A stretch of 64,000 bases of DNA. Source: Atrina japonica. Lineage: Eukaryota > Mollusca > Bivalvia > Pterioida > Pinnidae. Both the position numbers and the translations under genes were made by a program. This document shows, one piece after another, positions 10,140 to 22,127 of the stretch (position 1 is its first letter; each line of letters starts with the position of its first letter). The notes below the pieces were generated by a model, which had not been told where the DNA came from, did no database searches, and saw nothing but the letters and a program-made list of their open reading frames with translations. The stretch is from contig BROG01001143.1 in NCBI GenBank assembly GCA_030159075.1, forward strand, positions 1-64,000, written 5' to 3'.

Positions 10140-10912
10140 GATTTTTGCAAGCCGCTCATTTTAGGGTAACATTTTTTTCAATAGCTTTAATAATTTTGGA
10201 AATACATGTATTAAATAAAAAAAACATTGCCGACGCATTCGTTCCATTTTTAGGCATCAAAACCATGTATGGTCCTAGCCCCTTTTCATCCTCAACCGTA
10301 ATGCGACTTTACATGGTTAAACTTTTTGTCAAGTTTGGTTCAAATTGAAACAATGGTTCTGGAGAGGTAGTCAAATATGTTGAAAATTTTACACAAAAAA
10401 CCAACATATTTTTCGTTTACTTTGGTGTCTGAGACCTTGACCTTTGTCCCCATGACCTTGAAATTTTGTCAAAATGATCCTTAGATAATTCCCAACAGCT
10501 TTCTCATATATTTTTGTATACAAAAAGTCGATCAGTTTTTAGTTATTAAACAATTTGTTATACAGCTGTACCCCTAGTGACTCGTTTATAAACATTTCAT
10601 TTTCATTCGCAAACTTTGTAGATATTGACTTAACAATCATGCATAAAAAATTTGAAAGTCATCTGATCATTAAATTTTTAAAAATTGTCTTTTTTGGCCC
10701 CCTTTTGGAGCCCCTATAGGTGCTAGCCCCATTTCATTCGCAAACTTTATTCGGCTTTACATGGGGATGATACATGCCAAGTGATACATGATACATGAAA
10801 ATTGGTCCACTTGAGAAGAAGTCGAAAATGTGTAAATTTTAATGACGGACGACGATTGACAAAATACGATCGCATAGGTCACCCTGAGCCTTAGGTTCGG
10901 GTGACATAAAAA
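10140..10912 (+). mobile_element. Non-autonomous repeat ending in a GGTCACCC hairpin
   Basis: No coding sequence. The body has 'gaccttgacctttgtcccca'. The end (10845-10912) has 'gacggacgacgattgac' followed by an imperfect hairpin, TAGGTCACCCTGAGCC / GGTTCGGGTGACATAA. This end type is common in bivalve genomes. A similar family is at 60542-63464. Confidence 0.5.
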
Positions 10913-11057
10913 TTCCATTCAAAATATTTTGGCAACATGGCAAGTTAAAAAATACTTGCTTCAAAAAATAAAACAACAAAAAACAAAAACAAAAATGAAA
11001 TGTTTAACTTCACTGACTTATGTTTCAGTCATGTACAGATGTCCGACTCAACAACAT

Positions 11058-11419
11058 ATGGAGCCCGGGAGGTGACAAAGTGGTGGGAAACAAATTATTC
11101 CATGCGAACAGAGAAAAATTATTGAGACGAAAGAATTATTTTGTGCTAACGAAATAATATTGGGAGAAAAACTTATTCCATGCGAATGAAATGATTATTC
11201 CGTTCGCAAGAAATAATTTTATTTCGTGCAAATGGAATAATTATTGAGAGAAAAAAATCTGTGTGAACGGAATAAAATTATTCCATGCGAATGGAGTAAT
11301 CATTGAGGGGGGAAATGATCTGTGCGAACAGAATAAAATTATTCCGTGTGCACGGAATAAAATTACTCCGTCCATACGGAATAATGTTTTCCAACACTCT
11401 GTCACCTCCCGGGCTCCAT
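11058..11419. mobile_element. 362-bp MITE with 8-bp target duplication
   Basis: Terminal inverted repeats of about 29 bp begin ATGGAGCCCGGGAGGTGAC at both ends. The element is flanked by a perfect 8-bp direct repeat AACAACAT (11050-11057 and 11420-11427). The interior is made of inverted ATTATTCCGT...ACGGAATAA words. An 8-bp duplication fits hAT-type transposition. Confidence 0.9.
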
Positions 11420-11538
11420 AACAACATTCCAATGCATATGACATATTTATATAAATAGTTGAAAGTTTATAGTAAAATTGGTATTTTCAGTTGGTTAAAC
11501 ATTTCAATTCTATAATGTTGACCAACCACAAACATTTC

Positions 11539-12032
11539 TGGGGAGCCTCCATGGCTGAAGGGTTATAGCATCACAATTTTAATCATGAAATCTCACATTT
11601 CTCATTCCTCAGCATAGGTTTGACCCCGCTGGAACCTAATTTATGTGAGAATGTTTGCCAGTTTACCTGCGGAATCCCAGTGGTCTCTTCCCGGGTATAT
11701 TGTAACCGGGGTCTAATGCTCAAGACAATCGTTTCTGTCAATCAGACTTCATCAGTTGAGCTCCAATTTTTTTTAAAAAAGAAAGTGGTATCATACAATG
11801 CTAGATAATAAATCTAAACGTATAACTGAAATCCATCTTCGAGTAACCACTGTAAAAAGATGATTATCCTAGTTTTTGAATAATTTAGAATTTAAATGTT
11901 ACAAAATATTATGGCATAAAATTATCAGTTGGTACCGAAATACCAGTTAGTAGGGTTATTGTTTATGTTGTGATCATAAAAGAAATATTGTTGAGTGTGG
12001 CATATAACACTATTCAAAATAAAATAAAAATA
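11539..12032 (+). mobile_element. Degenerate tRNA-derived SINE
   Basis: A-box-like CATGGCTGAAGGGTTATAG and B-box-like GGTTTGACCCCGC are followed by a body shared with the SINE at 12640. The tail TTGAGTGTGGCATATAACACTA ends the copy near 12030. The central part is longer than in the second copy. Confidence 0.6.
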
Positions 12033-12059
12033 ATCTCCTGTTTTCCTGCAATTTCTACC

Positions 12060-12400
12060 ATTGAATTCCTATACCAAATTATTTCTATGTACCATTGAAT
12101 TTACAATGCCAAAATACCCTGTATGGCAATTTTGAGCCAAATCTGAAATTATCTTAATTTTAACCAATCACAGGCCTTTATTTTGTTACCATGGCAACTG
12201 ACACTTCCATAACATGTACCATTAAATTTATAATGCCAAAAATGCCCTGTATATCAATTTTCAGCAAAATCTGAAAATATCTTAATGTTGACCAATCAGT
12301 GGCCATTATTTTTTTACCATGGTAACTAACACTTTCATAACATTTACCATTGGATTCATAATTCCAAATTACCCCTAATCCCTATTTTTCATGAAAATCA
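12060..12400. repeat. ~135-bp tandem repeat containing ACCATGGYAAC palindromes
   Basis: About 2.3 units sharing 'taccattgaatttacaatgcc', 'aaatctgaaattatctt', 'accaatca' and TTACCATGGYAACT. The word GTTACCATGGCAAC equals the RFX X-box consensus, here repeated with one variant. Confidence 0.75.
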
Positions 12401-12637
12401 GTCATTAAGTTACACCTATGTACCGATATACAAATAAAGCAAATACTGCAAATAGATGCCAAAACCTCGGGCTTGGCAAACCCCAATCTATCACCAAAGA
12501 CCTATGTGCTAGATTTTTGGACTGATATATACCAAGCACTTGGTTCCCTGAATAGGTTCCAGGGGAAAAGAGGAGATATTTTTTAGCTTTCAGACACTAA
12601 ATCTTGGCCTGTTTATCTGGTCCCTAATTTATCAATT

Positions 12638-12868
12638 ACACGAGACCTCCATGGCTAAGTGGTTAAAGCATCATACCTTGAACTATGAAGTAGGTTCAAG
12701 CCCTGCTGGAACCTAAGCTGATTTTTGTGAGAAATTTAGCCAGTTTACTTACAGAAGGTTGGAGGTCACTTATCTGGGTACATTGTTCTCTCATCCACCA
12801 TTAAAAACTTGCCACCACCATATATCTGAAAAATTGTTGAGTGTGGTGTAAAACACCATAATTCAAAT
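12638..12868 (+). mobile_element. tRNA-derived SINE
   Basis: A box CATGGCTAAGTGGTTAAAG and B box GGTTCAAGCCCTGC. The tail TTGAGTGTGGTGTAAAACACC is followed by AATTCAAATT repeats. It is the better copy of the SINE at 11539. Confidence 0.75.
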
Positions 12869-13139
12869 TCAAATCAATTTCATTATTCTCAATAATGAAA
12901 AGATTGTGAAACTAACAAATACAGCAAGTGTACCAGAGGGTTCATATTTTTTTTTATTTTACAAAATCTGCAGCAGGTGTGTCACCCCTATGGAGTTGTC
13001 AAAGTTATGTTAAATTTTTAATTTTCTTTAAGAGGTGGAATTAAAAACAAATTTCTGAAATTTTCACATCTCATTACACGTTGAATATAAATGTATCCTA
13101 GGGTTAAACCCCTTACAATCTCGGATTCACCCATATATA

Positions 13140-13153
13140 CTAGTATACTGGAG

Positions 13154-13236
<83 letters not shown>

Positions 13237-13432
13237 AATCGTCAACCCTTGGTTTTCAGCCTGTGTGATGATTTCTGATATATATATATATATATACATG
13301 TATATATATATATATATATGGTATACTGGTATATATATCAGAAATCATCACAGGCTGAAAGCCAAGGGTTGACTGGTATACTGGTATATATATCAGAAAT
13401 CATCACAGGCTGAAAGCCAAGGCTTGACCAGG
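13140..13432. repeat. (TA)n tract with inverted and direct ~45-bp units
   Basis: Long TA runs (13155-13231, 13280-13318) surround a unit reading CAGAAATCATCACAGGCTGA. It is present once inverted (13232-13280) and twice direct (from 13338 and from 13391). It is likely a foldback element expanded with the microsatellite. Confidence 0.8.
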
Positions 13433-14190
13433 TGGAGATGTTCCGAGTTGAGACAGGTATTTATCCGACACATTTCAGCAGAATTTGAATGGGTAGAAAA
13501 ACGGATCATACGGCGACATGCACGTTGCATTTCTGTGGATATTATAGACTCAAATAATGAAACATTTTAAATGTTAATAACATGTGATGTCATAAATGAT
13601 ATGTTGTTCATTAACTGAAGTTTTCAGACTCGCCAGTGTTGATAAATTGAAACAGTCAATCCATTTCGAAGCTCTCTATCGGTGTCGTTTTGAGCAACAT
13701 AAAAATAAAATCGTATTATGAAATCAGCAATATTTAAAGGCCATATACCGCTGGTAAAATGCATCTGTTTAATAGAATACGGTGTTAAATATTTTGTTAT
13801 GTGTAAAATGTTCGAATGCAAACTGTTTTATTTGTATGATTGCTCCATTTCGGTGAACGTGTCCCATTCCTGACCATTTTGTTTACCACCATATAGCCGC
13901 TCGCTAGTTACGATGATGGCATCTTTTTCCCTTGGACTCCATCAATTAATGAAGAATCGTGCGATTCCTAATCAGTAATTGTAATGTTTTATTTTTAAAA
14001 TAATATTTCATATGATATTCTAAAATTTGAAAACTACGTACGCTATTAAAATTTATCACACTGTCTTCTTATTTTCCACGCTGAATAAATCCGTGGCTGT
14101 GATTGGCTGAGGGAAGATTTTGTATCTCTGTATCTCAGAATATCAGAAATGTAATAGCTGCGTTGATTGGCTTATCGGTTATACATGAAT
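13433..14190. other. No gene seen
   Basis: Mixed-composition non-coding DNA without a convincing frame or repeat. Confidence 0.4.
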
Positions 14191-14545
14191 TGCAATGGGA
14201 ATGCCAAGGTTTTGGTTAAAACGGCGCACCAACAACCTTGTATCTCAGAATACCTGCAGGTATACAGGGTTAGAGCGAAGTATTTCATTGAAACCTCGGC
14301 TATGTATGAATTAAGTATCAATACCTCTGAATATCAAGAGGTATTCAGGGTTACAAATCGGCTATCCCATAGATACCACCTGCTATCCCATAGATACCAA
14401 GAGGAATCTATGGCATAGCTGACCCGCAACGCTGTATACCTAGTGGTATTCAGAGTTACGGTCTGTTATCCCATAAATAACAGCCTGTTAACCCATAGAT
14501 ACCTCCTGGTATCTATGGGATAGCAGGGTTTTGATTAAAATTGCG
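14191..14545. repeat. Cluster of short palindromes (CCCATAGATACC family)
   Basis: At least six words of the types CCCATAGATACC / GGTATCTATGGG and AATACCTGCAGGTAT alternate in both orientations, forming several overlapping hairpins. The apparent 83-codon frame here is only a by-product. Confidence 0.7.
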
Positions 14546-14990
14546 TGCCGTAAATATACCAACTTTTATCAGATAGCATAGTATGATTGTTAATGTGACT
14601 ATTTTTTTATTCATTCATTCATTTAAATGCTTATTTTGTGTTTTGTCTGTGTTTAGTTTTGGGTGCCATCTTTGTTTCTGTTTGTAACAGTAAAAGAGTT
14701 CCAGAAAGGGACATAACTCTGTGCCAATTTTGGTCCATATAATGCAATATTCAGTTGTTGATCAGAGCAAACAAAAGTCCCACTCAGTGAAAATAATGAA
14801 TAGAATTCCATTTATCTTTATTTTTTGGTAATAACATTGTTTTTTACTGTACAGATCTGGTAACAGCTGTTAATTAATTTCAAATGTCCTAATTTAACAT
14901 AGGAATATATAGCAATGTAAGGATACCACTTCTATCTTTAAAGTACCACTGAATATTTATGTGACCATCATTTTGACTTATGTTTTTTCA
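14546..14990. other. No gene seen
   Basis: AT-rich non-coding sequence up to the start of the 3.1-kb repeat copy. Confidence 0.4.
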
Positions 14991-17900
14991 TAATATGAAT
15001 TAAGGCAAAGCCTTGAAAGCGAGCTCAGCTTGATCATTGTTTGGACAATTTTTAAAAGTAAAACTTCTTAGTGAAATACCCATGTATCGATACATCTGAC
15101 AAATGTTAATAATGGTATGTTGCTCCACCGATACCACATTCAATCCAATAATCATCCATGTCCCTATTTATAAACTTATAAGCACCCCTCCCCTTTTTAC
15201 ACATGATAACGTACCTTTCCTAGACAATTGACAAGGCAATGTGGACCACAAAAACGTAAATAACAGTTATATCTAGCCCCATACAACACAAGAATGTCAA
15301 TATGTGTCCACTGTATTAACTACAACAATTTTAACACTGACCCTTGTAAAAAATTAAATGTTTTTCTTCAGTTTGACTATTGATTAGTTCCAATAAGCGC
15401 CCACATCTTTTTTTCTTTTTTTTTTCGTAGGCGCTTATTGGGTAGAATACGGTATTGGCAATAAGCGACATTTATGTAATGAGTGGCATTGTGCTACAGA
15501 TCCCGCATTTTCCGGTTTTTTTTTTATTGACGTTTTGTCAAACTTTTATTAAGTTACTATGTTGCCTGTGATAAAGAAATAAATTTTCATAGATAAACCG
15601 AAATTCTTCACCTTATTTGACACTTCTTTCCTCGTGATTCTTGCATTAAGACAATGAGACAACAGGCTGATGGCAAACTACTGGTATATATATACATGTT
15701 GCAAATTTTTGTCAAATTCTGGTTGTTGATTTGATTGACCAATTGGATAACTTTCAAGAAATCCTGCTAACGCTGTTACAGTGAAAACGGTCCTTGGTCT
15801 CACTCATGATGAGAGCCTAGGCTTTATTATCAGTGGTCAAACGTATTTGTCTGTGATCGCTCAAAATATGCACCAAACAGGAACAAAAATTAGGCAGAAA
15901 ATTAGCCAATTTCATGTTTAACCAATGATGAGAAAAATGAATCCATGGCTTAATGAATTATTGACTAATGGCAGGGTGAGCCCTGGTAAATACATCTGTA
16001 TACTTAAAAAAACATCAGAATACGAACATTCAACAAGACTCTTAAATGTATCACAATTATGAATGACCATTAAAGTGTTTTAAAACAATGCAATTCATTT
16101 TAATAATGAAATTTTGGATGCAGATTATGAACAATAGTAGAATTTAAACTGCAGAAGTAATGTAAACAGACAGATGTTTGTTAGATGGAAAATACCATGA
16201 ATTTTTCCTTTACTTGAGTCTTTTTGTTGTTGCATATTATCAAATTTATGCAAGAATAAAAATGTGTCGATGATAAATATTGGTTTAAATCCAAATGATG
16301 AATGGAAACAAGTATTCAGACACCATACGAAAACATAAGTTCAAGTTTATTTTCAAGAAAACATAATTATAGTAGTTGTGAGATAGCATGGATAGATTTT
16401 CTAAAAATATCTATACATATTTATAACAATGATGTTTTAATTTGAGAGAGAGAGAGAGAGACTTTTTCAGGATTATTTTTTTCTAGAACTTCTATTTATG
16501 CTTTTCTCCTGCATATGTTACATTAAAACAATTTTGTTTATCGGTTCATGGTGAAGAAATGATCAATCTGTAATTGACAATCTGATGTCAAGTGTAGTGT
16601 CAATTTAAAAGCCATTGGAGAAAACAAACAACTCAAGCAAGGACATAAACACACACACACACACTAAACATCTCTCTCCGTGCCTCTCATGGACGAGTGG
16701 CAATTAATTAGTCATCAAGCCAAAGCAAGCAAGCAAGGTTTATCAGACTCATATGTTCTTGTTCTTTTTTTTGTTTTTGTTGTTTTTTTTTTTAACCAAT
16801 AACATGTTTAAACCTAAAATTTCATTGTTCTGTAAATTTGTTGTTATAAGGTTGGGTGTACTAAAGTCAACTAAAATATTTATCAGTTCCTCTTCAGATG
16901 TAATGATTATTATTTTTTTTAATATATATCATTTGGAATCAAAATATAACAATGTAGATCTTCAGTTAAATTGGTCACATAGAAATCCAATATATAGAAG
17001 TAAGTAAGTCGTGTACCGGCATAAGATTAGTAGTCAAATATTATGATACGTCAAAGAAGTCAAAAGGCTTAGTTCGATATTTAATCAGTGATTCCAGTGA
17101 AGTCATGAACACCAAAATATAGGCTACTGGAAGTAAAATAAAAATATCACAGCAAAATGATATGTATGTAGAGTAACTATATTTTATTATAAAGTAAATA
17201 AAGTGCATTTTCTTTTCCTTTCTTTTTTTTTTTTTTTTTTTTGAGGGGAGAGGGGAGCTTTAAATTAAATTTTCATTTCAGATAATTATCCACTTGTTCT
17301 TTTATCTTCTGCAGGATGACCGAGTTTCTTCCCCTTAGAAAGTAGCTAATCTGTCATGTTTGTCGAAATTTACTGTTATCTTTTACGTCAGTAAATTGAT
17401 ACAGTCTTTCATTTGAAGCGTTCACAGTTACTATGTTAATGTTAATTCCATCATATTTTTTGTTAGTGAAATTGATTCCAAAACAATTCTACATTAATAA
17501 CCGATAGTAAAATTTAAAATCATACATGGTATGATACGAGAGAGTATTTCGATCTCCATGAGAGAAACCCAGATATGACCTCATGGGACTTGCAATAGTA
17601 GGACTCTCGTAAACAAGATAATTGCAACATGAGTACATCTCAATATTCTCAAAATAGATTGTCAGTTCATTTTTTTAACTTATTTTGAAATTAACAAGTT
17701 AAGAAATATCCGATGTCTGGCGCGAGTCCTACCATCCAGCGTAACTGAGCATGTCGGGTTAGGAAAGCCATTAACGCCCTTGGTCGGAACTCTTCATTTC
17801 TGGTAGGTAAAAAATGGTGTCTGCTTGGAGACGCTGTTAACCAGTTTTTAAAAATCCGGTGTGCGATTAGTAAGGACTTATTTGCCTTCGTACTATTTTT

Positions 17901-18118
17901 TTTAATTTTTTCATGGTGTGATATATGATCACAAATATTGTTTTTGACCTTCTCGATAAAAATGCAATATTAATCGCGAACTTGACCCGGGACTGTTAGA
18001 CGAAAGTTTTTTTGCTCATAGTATGTGTAAATTTGACCTATTTGTACTTACACATATGCATTACCATAAAAGTTCGCTTCGCGAGCGGCGCTTCGCGCCG
18101 CTGGAGCTGCGCTCGCTA
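14991..18118 (+). mobile_element. 3.1-kb non-coding repeat element, copy A
   Basis: Begins TAATATGAATTAAGGCAAAG, with a small hairpin AAGGC/GCCTT, and ends in a GC-rich hairpin (GAGCGGCGC...GCGCCGC) followed by GCTCGCTA. Copy B follows head-to-tail at 18117. A third copy is inverted in dhx16 intron 1. Inside are a GA microsatellite, a CA run, and an inverted AATAAGCGCC / GGCGCTTATT pair at about 15393-15440. The short frames are not conserved between copies, so it is non-autonomous. Superfamily not identified. Confidence 0.85.
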
Positions 18119-21100
18119 ATATGAATTAAGGCAAAGCCTTGAAATCGAGCGTAGCTCGGTCATTGTTTGGACAATTTTTAAAAGTAAAACTTCTTAGTGA
18201 AATGCCCATGTATCGATATATTATGTTTTAATTTTTTAATTTACTCTAGGGGGGGGGGTAAATACAAAAATTAAAACATGACAACTTCCCCCCCCCCCTC
18301 AGAGTAAATTCAAAAATTAAAACATGACAGATATATCTGACAAATGTTGAAAATGATATGCTGCTCCACCGATACCACATTCAATCCAATAATCATCCAT
18401 GTCCCTATTTATAAGCTTGTAAGCACCCCTCCCTTTTTTACACATGATCACGTACCTTTCCTAGCCAACTGACAAGGCAATGTGGACCGCAAAACGTAAA
18501 TAAGTTCTCTCTAGCCCCATACAACACAAGAATGTCAATAGGTGTCCACTGTATTAACTACAACAATTTTACTACTGACCCTTGTAAAAATTAAATGCTT
18601 TTCTTCAGTTTGACTATTGATCAGTTCCAATAAGCGCCCACATCCATCTTTTTGTCTTTCTTTTTTTTTTCGTAGGCGCTTATTGGGTAGAATACGGTAT
18701 TGGCAATAAGAGCCATACATTAATGAGTGGCATTGTGCTACAGATCCCGCATTTTCGGGGTTTTTTTCTTGACGCTTTGTTTAACTTTTATAAAGTTTCT
18801 ATGTTGCCTGTGATAAAGAAATAAATGTTTAAAATTCTGCACCTTATTTGACACTTTTTCCTCGTGATTCTTGCATTAAGACAATGAGACAACAGGCTGA
18901 TGGCAAGTGCAAACTACTGGTTTATATATACATGTTGTAAATTTTTGTCAAATTCTGGTGGTTGATTTGATTGGCCAATGGGATAACTTTCAAGAAATCC
19001 TGCTAGCGCTGTTACAGCGAAAACTGTCCTTGATCTTACTGATGCTTTCAAACCAGCAATATAGAGAGCCTAGGCTTTATTTATCAGTGGTCAAACATAT
19101 TTGTCTGTGATCGCTCAAAATATGCACCAAACAGGAACAAAAATTAGGCAGAAAATTAGCCAATTTTATGTTTAATCAATGCTGAGAAAAATGAATCAAT
19201 GGCTTAATGAATTATTGACTAATGGCAGGGTGAGCCCTGGTAAAATACATCTGTATACTTAAAAGAGCATCAAAATACGAATATTCAACAAGACTCTCAA
19301 ATATATCACAATTATGAATGAACACTAAAGTGTTTTAAAACAATGCAATTCATTTTAATAATGAAATTTTGGATGCAGATTATGAACAATAGTAGAATTT
19401 AAACTGCAGAAGTAATGTAAACAGACAGATGTTTGTTAGATGGAAAAACCATGAATTTTTCCTTTACTTGAGTCTTTTTGCTGTTGCATATCATAAAATT
19501 TATGCTGGAATAAAAATGTGTCGATAATAAATATTGGTTTAAATCCAAATGATGAGTGGAAACAAGTATTCAGACACCATACGAAAACATAATTATAGTA
19601 GTTGTGAGATAGCAGTGATAGATTTTCTAAAAATATCTATACATAATATAACACAATGATGTTTAAATTTCAGAGAGAGAGAGAGAGAGAGACTTTTTCA
19701 GGATTTTTTTCTAGAACTACTATTTATGCTTTTCTCCTGCATATGTTACATTAAAACAATTTTGTTGATCGGTTCATGGTGAAGAAATGACCAATCTGTA
19801 ATTGACAATCTGGTGAGAAGTGTAGTGTCAATTTAACAAGTCACTGGAGAAAACAAACAACTCAAGCAAGCACATAAACACACACACAACATCTCTCTCC
19901 GTGCCTCTCATGGACGAGTGGCAATTAATTAGTCATCAAGCCAAAGCAAGCAAGCAAGGTTTATCAGAGTTAGTTGTTCTTGTTCTTTTTTTTCAACCTA
20001 TTGGTTTAAACCTAAAATTTCATTGTTCTGTAAATTTGTTGTTATAAGGTTGGGTGTACTAAAGTCAACTAAAATATTTATCAGTTCCTCTTCAGATGTA
20101 ATGATTATTTTTTCTTTAAATATGTATCATTTGGAATCAAAATATAACAATGTAGATCTACAGTTAAATTGGTCACCTAGAAATTCAATATATAGAAGTA
20201 AGTAAGTCGTGTACCGGCATAAGATTAGTAGTAAAATATTATGATACGTCAAAGAAGTCAAAAGGCTTAGTTCAAAATTTAATCAGTGATTCCAGTGAAT
20301 TCATGAACACCAATATATAGGCTGCAGGAAGTAAAATAAAAATATCACAGCAAAATGATATGTATGTAGAGTAGCCTATATTTTATTATAAAGTAAATAA
20401 AGTGCATTTTCTTTCCCCCCCCCCTTTTTTTTGAGGGGAGAGGGGAGCTTTAAATTAAATTTCCATTTCAGATAATTATTCACTTGTTCTTTTATCTTCA
20501 TCTAATAATTTCTGTATGGCTATGGAAGTATTAAAAACCTATATAGAAAGTTTCTATCGGCTAATTTATTTTCTACTGTAAAGTTGTACACAATTTAAAA
20601 AAATGTTTCTGCAGGATGACCGAGTTTCTTCTCCTTAGAAAGTAGCTAATCTGTCATACTGTTATCTTTTACGTCAGTAAATTGATACAGTCTTTCATTT
20701 GAAGCGTTCACAGTTACTATGTTAATGTTAATTCCATCATATTTTTTGTTAGTGAAATTGATTCCAAAATAATTCTACATTAATAACCGATAGTAAAATT
20801 TAAAATCATACATGGTATGATACGAGAGAGGACTCTCGTAAACAAGATAATTGCAACATGAGCACATCTCAATATTCTCAAAAATAACTGTCAGTTCCTT
20901 TTTTTAAACTTATTTTGAAATTAACAAGTTAAAAAATATCCGATGTCTGGCGCGAGTCCTACCATCCAGCGTAACTGAGCATGTCCGGTTAGGAAAGCAA
21001 TTAACGCCGTTGGTCGGAACTCTTCATTTCTGGTAGGTAAAAAATGGCGTCTGCTTGCAGACGCTGTTAACCAGTTTCTAAAAATCCGGTGTGCGATTAA

Positions 21101-21348
21101 TAAGGACTTATTTGCCTTCGTACTATTTTTTAAAAAAATTTCATGGTGTGATATACGATCACAAATTTTGTTTTTGACATTCTCGATAAAAATGCAATAT
21201 TCAACGCGAACTTGACCCGGGACTGTTAGACGAAAGTTTTTTTGCTCATAGTATGTGTAAATTTGACCTATTTGTACTTACACATACGCATTACCATAAA
21301 AGCTCGCTTCGAGAGCGGCGCTGAGCGCCGCTCGAGCTACGCTCGCTA
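18117..21348 (+). mobile_element. 3.2-kb non-coding repeat element, copy B
   Basis: Direct neighbour of copy A with the same ends and internal order. It differs by an inserted 108-bp foldback element (18222-18329), an extra AT-rich segment near 20500-20605, and small deletions. The shared 7-8 bases at the A/B junction suggest insertion of one copy at the end of the other, or unequal exchange. Confidence 0.85.
18222..18329. mobile_element. 108-bp foldback MITE inserted in copy B
   Basis: Inverted arms TATGTTTTAATTTTTTAATT and its near complement, ending ATTAAAACATGACA, around G and C runs. A GATATAT duplication flanks it (18215-18221, 18330-18336). Copy A has the uninterrupted site near 15095. 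A relative lies at 27591-27690. Confidence 0.85.
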
Positions 21349-21399
21349 TTATATCTTTAACATTTTTTAGATTTTGCCTGATTCTTAGATAGACCGACA

Positions 21400-21800
21400 C
21401 TTAATTACAATGGAAACTTTTATAAAACACAGAAACAATTAGCCTTGCAAAGTAGAAAAGCTGTATTTGCACTATAGAAAATGTAATCAAATGAATCTCT
21501 ACTGTCATTATTTGACACTTTCTTATTATGGAAGTGAAATATGGGGATTCCATACTGCTCCAGATTTGGAGTTTTTGCAAAAGTATTTTAGGGGTTAAAA
21601 GATCGACATCAAAATGCAATGGTGTATTCAGAACAAGGTAGGGTTCCTTTGTTTTGCTACAAAAAGTTACGAATAGTTAAATACTGGTTAAAACTTGTAC
21701 GATCTACTAATTGTATTTTAAAGTCTTGTATTGACTATTTTTATGACCAGTTGTCACATAATGATAATTGTAATGTTCATAAAATATCAGTTTTGGTTTA
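21400..21800 (+). mobile_element. LINE ORF2 C-terminal fragment
   Basis: The + strand carries the post-RT region of a non-LTR element in two frames: YYGSEIWGFHTAPDLEFLQK, then after a frameshift MVYSEQGRVPLFCYKKLRI and VKYWLKLVRS. The pattern 'YGSEIWG' followed by 'ELGR.P' is typical of CR1/L2-like polyproteins. It is broken and has no 5' part. Confidence 0.8.
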
Positions 21801-21988
21801 AGTGATTTATGATACTGTCACCAAGCTAAATTCAGACAGTTTTATTTTTATCATTTCTGGACTTTTGAAAACAAAATTGTGTTTCTATTTTCATATGTAT
21901 GTTTACTTTTTAATGTACTCACAGATTATAATTATCAATTTACAGATTCAATTGTGTATGTTTTCCCACCGTATGTGCTTAGACTTTC

Positions 21989-22127
21989 TGGACAATAATT
22001 ATGATGCAGGAAATGGACTTCACCTGTTAATCCTCTCTTTACATAATTATTTTGATCACACAATAATTATGATGCAGGAAATGGACTTCACATGTTAATC
22101 CTCTCTTTACATAATTATTTTGATCAC
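21989..22127. repeat. ~70-bp direct tandem duplication
   Basis: Two nearly identical units containing CAATAATTATGATGCAGGAA and TTAATCCTCTCTTTACATAA. Confidence 0.9.

Noticed and set aside
13018..13372. Ile-Tyr repeat proteins on both strands
   Set aside because: They are translations of the TA tract.
14167..14418. 83-codon frame
   Set aside because: Explained by the palindrome cluster; stops vary with unit.
16753..17007. Repeated short frame MFKPKISLFCKFVVIRLGVL at about 16753, 20023 and 48438
   Set aside because: It lies inside the three copies of the 3-kb repeat, begins in T-rich sequence and differs at both ends between copies. No sign of selection.
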